A DNA stretch of 46,133 nt from Verrucomicrobiota bacterium. Lineage in GTDB: Bacteria > Verrucomicrobiota > Verrucomicrobiia > Limisphaerales > Fontisphaeraceae. The position numbers and the translations under genes were made by a program. Location: positions 1-46,133 of the forward strand of contig JBAXGN010000039.1 of the NCBI GenBank assembly GCA_037139415.1, read 5' to 3'. How positions within the stretch are numbered: position 1 is the first letter of the stretch; each line of letters opens with the position of its first letter. The notes beneath the pieces are model-generated. The model was not told the origin of the DNA. It saw only the letters and a program-made list of their open reading frames with translations, and made no database searches. Shown here one piece after another: positions 40,649 through 46,133 of the stretch.

Positions 40649-42948
40649 GCCAACGCGTCGTCATTACGGGCATGGGGCTACTTTCCAGCGCGGGTGCGAA
40701 TCTCGCCGCCGCCCGCGCGCAGTTCATTGCTGGACAATCCTGCCTCGCGCCCATTCCAGAAGCGCCCGCGATGGGATTGCGCGCCCGCTTTGCCGGGTTG
40801 CTGGCCGAGTTTCCAAGCCTTCCTGACCTTCCGGCGGAGCTTCAGTCGCAGGATAAACATGTACTCATGGCCATTGCCGCCGCGCGGGAGGCCCTGACGG
40901 CGGCAAACGCGAACCCCGCCGGTTATGGCCGGCGCATAGGGCTGATTTTCGCCACCTGTTCCGGGCCGATGCCGCGCATTGAAGCCCATTACGAGCGCAT
41001 CATTCAAGGCGATCTACGCCTGACCAAAGATGAACTGTTCGCCAAACGGTATCACGTCGGCGCGCGCGTTTTGGCTCATGTGTTGGGCATTCAGGGTTAC
41101 AGCACCACGGTTGTCACGGCGTGCTCAGCCAGCACGGCGGCCATCGCGGTGGCCGGTGATTTGATCCGTTGCGGCCTGCTGGATGCCGTCTTGGCGGGTG
41201 GCGCGGACGCATTCGCATTGAGCACGCTCGCGGGCTTCGATGGCCTCAAGGCCACCAGTGATGCCCGTTGCGCCCCTTTCTCCAAGCCCAGTGGTTTGAA
41301 CCTGGGCGAAGCAGCGGGCTTTGTGTTCCTGGAAACGGCGGATGCCGCGCGCCGCCGCAACGCCCCCGTGCTGGCCCACCTGCTGGGTTCGGGCATGAGC
41401 AACGACGCGTTTCATTGCAGCTCGCCCGACACTGGCGGACGTGGCCTCGCGGCGGCGATGACGCGCGCCTTGCGCCACGCCGGGATCACTCCCGAACAAA
41501 TCACGTACATCAACGCGCACGGCACCGGCACCGAGGCGAATGACAAGGCCGAATGCAAGGCGCTGCGCAAAGTTTTTGGCGACGCCGCCGGGCGGGTGCC
41601 GATGAGTTCCACCAAATCCATCGCGGGCCATTGCCTCGGCGCGGCGGGCGCATTGGAAGCCATTGCCAGCCTGACGTGCGCCGCAGCGGGAGTATTGCCG
41701 CCGACGGCCAACTTCACCAGCTTGCGCGATGGCTGCGCCCTGGATTGTGTGCCGGACGCCGGGCGGGCGTGGCTCGGCACGCGCACCTTCCTCTCCAATA
41801 ACTCGGCGTTTGGTGGACATAACGCCAGTGTGGTCTTCACCGCCGGTGATGCCCCGCTCCTCCCCCAGCCGGCACCCCCCAGCGCTGAACCGATTCACCT
41901 CACCGCCTGCGGCGTGGTCAGCGCGCTCGGCTTGGGCGTCCACACCTTGTTTGAGGCCGCCGACCAATCCGGCATTCGCGCCGTCAACTATCCCGATCTC
42001 CCGCCAATCCACGCGGGTTTGGTGGATGCCGCACTCCTGGAACACCACGATCGCCGCCTGGATTTGCGGCACATGGACGCCGCCAGCCGCTTTGCCACTC
42101 TGGCGACCCGCCTGGCGATTCGCGAAGCGGGTTATCCCGAGAAACCCAACTCACTGGCCGAACTTGGCTTCCACCTGAACCAATCCGCTGGCCCGTCCGA
42201 GGCCGAATCGGCGTATCTTACCTCCTTCCTCAAGCACAACCGGCGTGTGACGCAACTCATGGCGTTCCCGTACATCGTCCCCAGCTCCGTGGCGGGCAAC
42301 GTCTGCCGCGCCCTGGCCTTGACGGGCCACAATTTGACGCTCAATGGCGGACCCGGCGCGGGCCTGCTTGGTCTGGCCCCGGCCATCTGCGCCTTGCGCG
42401 CCGGACATGTGCAAGCGCTGCTCACCGGGGCGGTGGATGAACTCTCTCAACGCATCCTGACCGACCAACAGATGGCCGGACTGCTCCCCCTGGCAGCCAA
42501 CCTCCATCCCGGCGAAGGCGCCGTCACGCTCCTGTTGGAAACCGAAACCCACGCCCGCGCCCGTGGCGCCCGCACCCTGGCCACCGTTTGCGGCATGGCC
42601 TTTGGCACCGAAAACCAACACTGGCATCTGGCGGACGACGACCTTTCCGCGCTGCAAGCAACCGTGTTGGACGCCTTGCAACAAGCCAATCTCCGCCCGC
42701 AAGACATCGGTGCCGTGTGCCCTGCCCTCCCGGCGGCGCGCTTTGCGGAATTGGCCGCCGCCCTCTGCCCCGCGTGGCGCGAACGCACCAGCAGCATCGC
42801 CACCCGCACCGGCTGGCTGGAAGGCGCGCAACCGTTGCTCGACCTGGCCTGCGCCTTGCGCCAACCGGCCAACTCCGAATACCTCCTTTCCATCACCAGC
42901 TCGCAATTCGGCACCAATGGGGCGGTGCTCTGGCGGCGGGCGGGCTGA
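40645..42948 (+). CDS. Ketosynthase - ketosynthase-like (CLF) fusion protein
   Basis: 767 residues from ATG 40645, chosen for its ATGA overlap with the previous gene; an ATG at 40621 exists. Residues 1-400 are a full ketosynthase: Cys160 (Val-Thr-Ala-Cys-Ser-Ala-Ser-Thr), His292 (Asn-Ala-His-Gly-Thr-Gly-Thr-Glu), His329 (Ser-Ile-Ala-Gly-His). Residues 417-765 repeat the fold without catalytic residues: the Cys region reads Asn-Gly-Gly-Pro570-Gly-Ala-Gly-Leu, and the His-Gly-Thr and Gly-His regions are altered. Thus both genes carry an active ketosynthase followed by a stripped partner with Pro at the Cys site. They would form KS/CLF-like pairs that build a poly-beta-keto or acyl chain. Which ACP they use is unknown. 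Confidence 0.9.
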   Translation: MSQRVVITGMGLLSSAGANLAAARAQFIAGQSCLAPIPEAPAMGLRARFAGLLAEFPSLPDLPAELQSQDKHVLMAIAAAREALTAANANPAGYGRRIGLIFATCSGPMPRIEAHYERIIQGDLRLTKDELFAKRYHVGARVLAHVLGIQGYSTTVVTACSASTAAIAVAGDLIRCGLLDAVLAGGADAFALSTLAGFDGLKATSDARCAPFSKPSGLNLGEAAGFVFLETADAARRRNAPVLAHLLGSGMSNDAFHCSSPDTGGRGLAAAMTRALRHAGITPEQITYINAHGTGTEANDKAECKALRKVFGDAAGRVPMSSTKSIAGHCLGAAGALEAIASLTCAAAGVLPPTANFTSLRDGCALDCVPDAGRAWLGTRTFLSNNSAFGGHNASVVFTAGDAPLLPQPAPPSAEPIHLTACGVVSALGLGVHTLFEAADQSGIRAVNYPDLPPIHAGLVDAALLEHHDRRLDLRHMDAASRFATLATRLAIREAGYPEKPNSLAELGFHLNQSAGPSEAESAYLTSFLKHNRRVTQLMAFPYIVPSSVAGNVCRALALTGHNLTLNGGPGAGLLGLAPAICALRAGHVQALLTGAVDELSQRILTDQQMAGLLPLAANLHPGEGAVTLLLETETHARARGARTLATVCGMAFGTENQHWHLADDDLSALQATVLDALQQANLRPQDIGAVCPALPAARFAELAAALCPAWRERTSSIATRTGWLEGAQPLLDLACALRQPANSEYLLSITSSQFGTNGAVLWRRAG

Positions 42949-43033
42949 ATAAACGGTGCCGCTGGAACATGGTGCAGCCATGGCTGGTCTTTATGTTTTG
43001 AAAGCCCGACGGAAAAAGACTATCTTTGGGGGC

Positions 43034-44989
43034 ATGAGATGGTCGCAATGGTTGCTGCTGCTGTGCCTGTGCCTGTGCCTTGTGGGCAACAGGGGCCAAG
43101 CGACTGCATTAAAGGACATGGCGGTCCAGGTCAGCGCCTTGGTGCAAACCAATCCCCCGAAGATTACCCTGCAATGGCCTGTTGACTCCTTGGCGACGAA
43201 CTACACCGTCTATCGCAAAACCCGCGATGCCACCAATTGGGGTGCCGGGTGGGTGCTCGGCACGAATGTATCACGCTATGAAGACACCAACGTCTCCGTG
43301 GGCTGCGCCTGGGAATACCGTGTGCAGAAAGGTGGCTGGGCAGGCAGCGTGCCCATCCCGTACGAAGCGGATGGCTACGTCTATGCGGGCATTGAAACCC
43401 CGTTGACGGAGAACCGTGGCAAACTGATTTTGCTGGTGGATCAAACCGTAACCAATGCCCTGAGCGAGGAGTTGATCCGGCTCAAGTGGGACCTGATTGG
43501 CGATGGATGGCAGGTATTGCGTCACGATGTTCTACCCACCGACTCCGTCACCAATATCAAAGCCATCATCCAGGCGGAATACAATACCGACACCAACCAG
43601 GTCAAAGCGGTCTTCCTCCTAGGCCATGTGCCGGTGCCGTATTCCGGCGACATGGCCCCCGATGGTCATCCCGATCATACCGGTGCCTGGCCCGCAGATG
43701 TCTTTTACGGAGATATGCACGGCGTTTGGACCGACGCGATCACCGGCACCAACCAGAGCGCTTACCTGCGTATTCGCAATCTTCCCGGGGATGGCAAGTA
43801 TGACCAGGATTACCTGCCCGCCAGCGTGGAATTGCAGGTGGGCCGGGTGGACCTTTACCAGATGCCCGCGTTCTCCTTGAGCACCGTCGAACTATTGCGC
43901 CAATACCTGCGGAAAGACCATCATTTCAAGCACCGTGATTTCACGGCGGAACGGCGCGCATTCATTGACGATCAGTTTGGGCTGGTCTGGTGGAGCAGCA
44001 CCAATTACGAAGCCTTCGCCGCCAATGCCTGGCGGGATTTCTCCACGTTCTTTGGCCCGAGCAACTGTGCACCCGGCAGTTGGTTCGGTTTGCACGCCGG
44101 CCAGACTACCTTGACCAACCAGAGTTTCCTCTGGGCGTATGGCGGCAGTGGCGGCTATTATACCGGCGCTTATGAAATCGGCAGCACCAGCGATTTTGCC
44201 ACCAAGGATTCGCAAGCCGTGTTCACCATGCTGTTCGGCAGTGAGTTTGGCGATTGGGATTCCGCAAACTGCTTTTTACGCGCCCCGCTCGCCGCCAAAT
44301 CGTTCGGCCTGACTTGCGTCTGGGCCGGGCGGCCCTGGTGGGAATTTCATCACATGGCACTGGGGGAAACCATCGGGTTCAGCACGCGGGTCTCCCAGGA
44401 GAATCCGTACCTGTACGACGCCAACGGCGACGCCGTTCGCCTGGTCTCCGTCGCCCTGATGGGCGATCCCTCCCTGCGCATGCATCCCGTGGCCCCGCCC
44501 GGACCGTTGCTGGTGGCCTCGAACGCCACCGGCGGCTTGGACCTCTCCTGGCGTCCCTCGCCGGATACCGTGGCGGGTTACCACGTGTATCGGGCGGTTT
44601 CCAACGGCGGCGCATTCCTCCGGCTCACCACCGCGCCGATCAGCGGCACGAACTTCACGGATTCCCTGGCGACCACCAACCTCTACATGGTGCGCGCCAT
44701 CAAGCTGGAAACCTCCGCCAGCGGCACCTATTGGAACGCCAGCCAGGGCGTGTTCCAGAATGCCGCGCGCACCTTTGGCCTGCCCCCGATTTCCGCCATG
44801 GCGGGCATGACGAATGGATTCCAGATCGCCTGGCCGGCGGTGTGGCCCGCCATCCTGCAACAATGCAGCAGCCTGACGACTCCCGGTTGGACCGCCGCCA
44901 CCAACGCGATCACCGCCACCAACGGCAACAACCGCGTCATCCTCCCCCCCAACGGCCCGCTCCAGTTCTACCGCTTGGCGGAGCCGTGA
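43034..44989 (+). CDS. Secreted FN3-domain protein with degenerate gingipain-like fold
   Basis: About 651 residues from ATG 43034 (GGGGG just upstream), which begins a Leu/Cys-rich signal peptide; starts at 42956-42980 would add charged residues before it. The first ~110 mature residues look like a fibronectin-III unit (Ile-Thr-Leu-Gln-Trp, Tyr-Thr-Val-Tyr-Arg-Lys). The centre resembles the caspase-like fold of C25 peptidases (Val-Phe-Leu-Leu-Gly-His-Val-Pro-Val-Pro; Pro-Ala-Asp-Val-Phe-Tyr-Gly-Asp), but the sites for the catalytic His (Tyr-Gly-Gly-Ser-Gly-Gly) and Cys (Leu-Phe-Gly-Ser-Glu-Phe) are changed. A second FN3-like unit (Leu-Asp-Leu-Ser-Trp-Arg; Gly-Tyr-His-Val-Tyr-Arg) follows. It lies 85 bp after the ketosynthase gene. 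Confidence 0.7.
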   Translation: MRWSQWLLLLCLCLCLVGNRGQATALKDMAVQVSALVQTNPPKITLQWPVDSLATNYTVYRKTRDATNWGAGWVLGTNVSRYEDTNVSVGCAWEYRVQKGGWAGSVPIPYEADGYVYAGIETPLTENRGKLILLVDQTVTNALSEELIRLKWDLIGDGWQVLRHDVLPTDSVTNIKAIIQAEYNTDTNQVKAVFLLGHVPVPYSGDMAPDGHPDHTGAWPADVFYGDMHGVWTDAITGTNQSAYLRIRNLPGDGKYDQDYLPASVELQVGRVDLYQMPAFSLSTVELLRQYLRKDHHFKHRDFTAERRAFIDDQFGLVWWSSTNYEAFAANAWRDFSTFFGPSNCAPGSWFGLHAGQTTLTNQSFLWAYGGSGGYYTGAYEIGSTSDFATKDSQAVFTMLFGSEFGDWDSANCFLRAPLAAKSFGLTCVWAGRPWWEFHHMALGETIGFSTRVSQENPYLYDANGDAVRLVSVALMGDPSLRMHPVAPPGPLLVASNATGGLDLSWRPSPDTVAGYHVYRAVSNGGAFLRLTTAPISGTNFTDSLATTNLYMVRAIKLETSASGTYWNASQGVFQNAARTFGLPPISAMAGMTNGFQIAWPAVWPAILQQCSSLTTPGWTAATNAITATNGNNRVILPPNGPLQFYRLAEP

Positions 44990-45211
44990 GCCGGGCGTGA
45001 AACAACCCAGTAGAAGACGACGTAAGGAGACTCCAATTTAAACCGTAAAGCCCCGCAAACATCCGGAATGTTTGAGTCTCGTGACCTCGACACCTACGAC
45101 TAAACCCCGCCGCAACCGACGGAAGGAGCTTTGCCTGCCAGTGATGTTTGGCTCGACCACAACTCTATCGCAGCATTGACCCGGCGCGGCGGTTTCCTTT
45201 ACTCTCGCCCC

Positions 45212-46129
45212 ATGGTCAAGCAAGCGAAGTCAAAGAACTCCACCGAAGCTCCCCCGGAAACCCCGGCGGACAATAAGCCTGCAGGTCGGCCTTCCGCGCT
45301 CGTGGATACCCGTGTCGTCTATTGCGGCGATAACCTCGAACAGTTGCGCAAGTTGCCCGATCATTGCGTTGATTTGATCTACATTGACCCGCCGTTCAAC
45401 TCCAACCGCAACTACGAAGTCTTTTGGGGCGAGACCAAGGAGAAGCGCGCCTTCGAGGACCGCCACGCCAGCACCCAAGCCTATATTGACTACATGCGCC
45501 CCCGGTGCTTTGAACTCGCCCGCGTCCTCAAAAAGACCGGTTCCTTCTTTTATCATTGCGACTGGCATGCCGCCCATTACGTCAAGGTCATGCTCGATCA
45601 GCTTTTCGGGGAGAATAATTTCGTCAATGAAATCATCTGGAAGCGGCAATCGTCGCATAACGATGCCAAGCAAGGCTCTAAACACTTAGGCCGCGTACAT
45701 GATACCATTTTCTTTTACTCTGGAAGTGACGACTACTATTTCAAGCACCTGTACCGCCCTTACGACCAAGACTACATCGAAAAGAATTACAAACACGTTG
45801 AACCCGGAACGGGCAGACGTTATTCACTTGGTGACCTGGGCGCACCGGGTAACGACGCTCCAGAGAAAGGAAATCCAATTTATGAGTTTCTTGGGACTAA
45901 ACGCTCTTGGCGGTTCAGCAAGGAAAGAATGGAACAACTTCAAAAGGAAGGGAGAATCGTCCAAACAACACCAGGCTCTACTCCACGGCAAAAGCGCTAT
46001 TTGGATGAAATGCCCGGTGTGCCTGTCGGTACTGTGTGGGATGACATCGGACTAATTCAGAGCCATAGCGAGGAAAGTCTAGCCCCAGTTTACGAGTTAT
46101 TTGAAGGGTGCCTCGGAAGTTATTGTTAA
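45212..46129 (+). CDS. DNA (adenine-N6/cytosine-N4) methyltransferase, beta-class, C-terminally truncated
   Basis: 305 residues from ATG 45212. The N-terminus has Val-Tyr-Cys-Gly-Asp-Asn-Leu and catalytic motif IV Tyr-Ile-Asp-Pro-Pro-Phe-Asn-Ser (Asp-Pro-Pro-Phe at 59-62), then Phe-Tyr-His-Cys-Asp-Trp-His and Ile-Ile-Trp-Lys-Arg. In this class motif I (Phe-X-Gly-X-Gly) comes at the C-terminus after a Gly-Tyr-Pro-Thr-Gln-Lys-Pro segment. Here the sequence turns unfamiliar after Ser-Glu-Glu-Ser-Leu and stops at 46127, so motif I is missing. A frameshift, deletion or junction at about 46080 is likely, and the window ends 4 bases later. Restriction or standalone methylation role cannot be judged. 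Confidence 0.8.
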   Translation: MVKQAKSKNSTEAPPETPADNKPAGRPSALVDTRVVYCGDNLEQLRKLPDHCVDLIYIDPPFNSNRNYEVFWGETKEKRAFEDRHASTQAYIDYMRPRCFELARVLKKTGSFFYHCDWHAAHYVKVMLDQLFGENNFVNEIIWKRQSSHNDAKQGSKHLGRVHDTIFFYSGSDDYYFKHLYRPYDQDYIEKNYKHVEPGTGRRYSLGDLGAPGNDAPEKGNPIYEFLGTKRSWRFSKERMEQLQKEGRIVQTTPGSTPRQKRYLDEMPGVPVGTVWDDIGLIQSHSEESLAPVYELFEGCLGSYC

Positions 46130-46133
46130 CCTG

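Overview
The window reads as a chromosomal segment of a Gram-negative, moderately GC-rich bacterium, most likely a member of Verrucomicrobiota or a close PVC relative. The placement rests on gene content, because no rRNA or ribosomal-protein gene is present. Pointers are an EF-P with a Pro-Gly-Asn tip, a secreted DUF6807/PmoA-like protein, a Tat-exported Gfo/Idh/MocA oxidoreductase, a dTDP-rhamnose operon, two PilT-type ATPases, and intergenic regions full of short hairpins and tandem repeats. No CRISPR array, tRNA, rRNA, transposase or phage gene was seen.

Layout: 1-250, a broken acyltransferase-3 fragment. 451-4978 (+), two PilT-family ATPases, a receiver-like protein, TlyA-type rRNA methyltransferase and NAD kinase, closely packed. 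5046-8000 (-), a primary-type sigma-70 factor and an orphan sigma-54-dependent response regulator, separated by about 480 bp holding a 42-bp palindrome. 8116-9519 (-), a small membrane protein and an esterase-fold protein without its serine. 9682-10782 (+), only two subunits of a group-4-hydrogenase/complex-I-type enzyme. 10787-16149 (-), rhodanese, TrxB, HisH, RlmN and glycogen phosphorylase. 16923-18155 (+), a PD-(D/E)XK-like domain fused to a class III nucleotide cyclase. 18162-22429, a Gfo/Idh/MocA oxidoreductase and a large FAD/Fe-S oxidoreductase. 22430-23338, a 21-bp tandem repeat followed by a cluster of hairpins. 23339-24553 (-), an ACP-like membrane protein in permuted order and a lipoprotein. 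24720-24943, a long imperfect inverted repeat. 24961-28499 (-), glmM, cdaR, cdaA and folP (the c-di-AMP/cell-wall operon), then efp. 29691-33186, a Wzx-type flippase, a methyltransferase and a DUF6807 protein. 33221-36547 (-), rmlB, rmlD, rmlC, rmlA. 36881-42948 (+), two translationally coupled giant genes: radical SAM-ketosynthase-ketosynthase-like, and ketosynthase-ketosynthase-like. 43034-46129 (+), a secreted FN3/caspase-like-fold protein and a truncated DNA methyltransferase at the right edge.

How they fit together: most of the window is housekeeping (NADP supply, rRNA modification, histidine, folate, peptidoglycan precursors, c-di-AMP, glycogen breakdown, dTDP-rhamnose with a flippase for surface glycan). 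The strongest candidate for an undescribed system is 36881-42948. There a cobalamin-type radical SAM enzyme is fused in one chain to a ketosynthase plus a catalytically stripped partner, and is coupled to a second ketosynthase/partner fusion. In both stripped domains the active-site cysteine position reads Pro. This looks like two ketosynthase/chain-length-factor pairs plus a radical tailoring enzyme, for an unknown acyl or polyketide product. The second candidate is the nuclease-fold/cyclase fusion at 16923-18155. All functions are inferred from motifs read by eye; no search was run.
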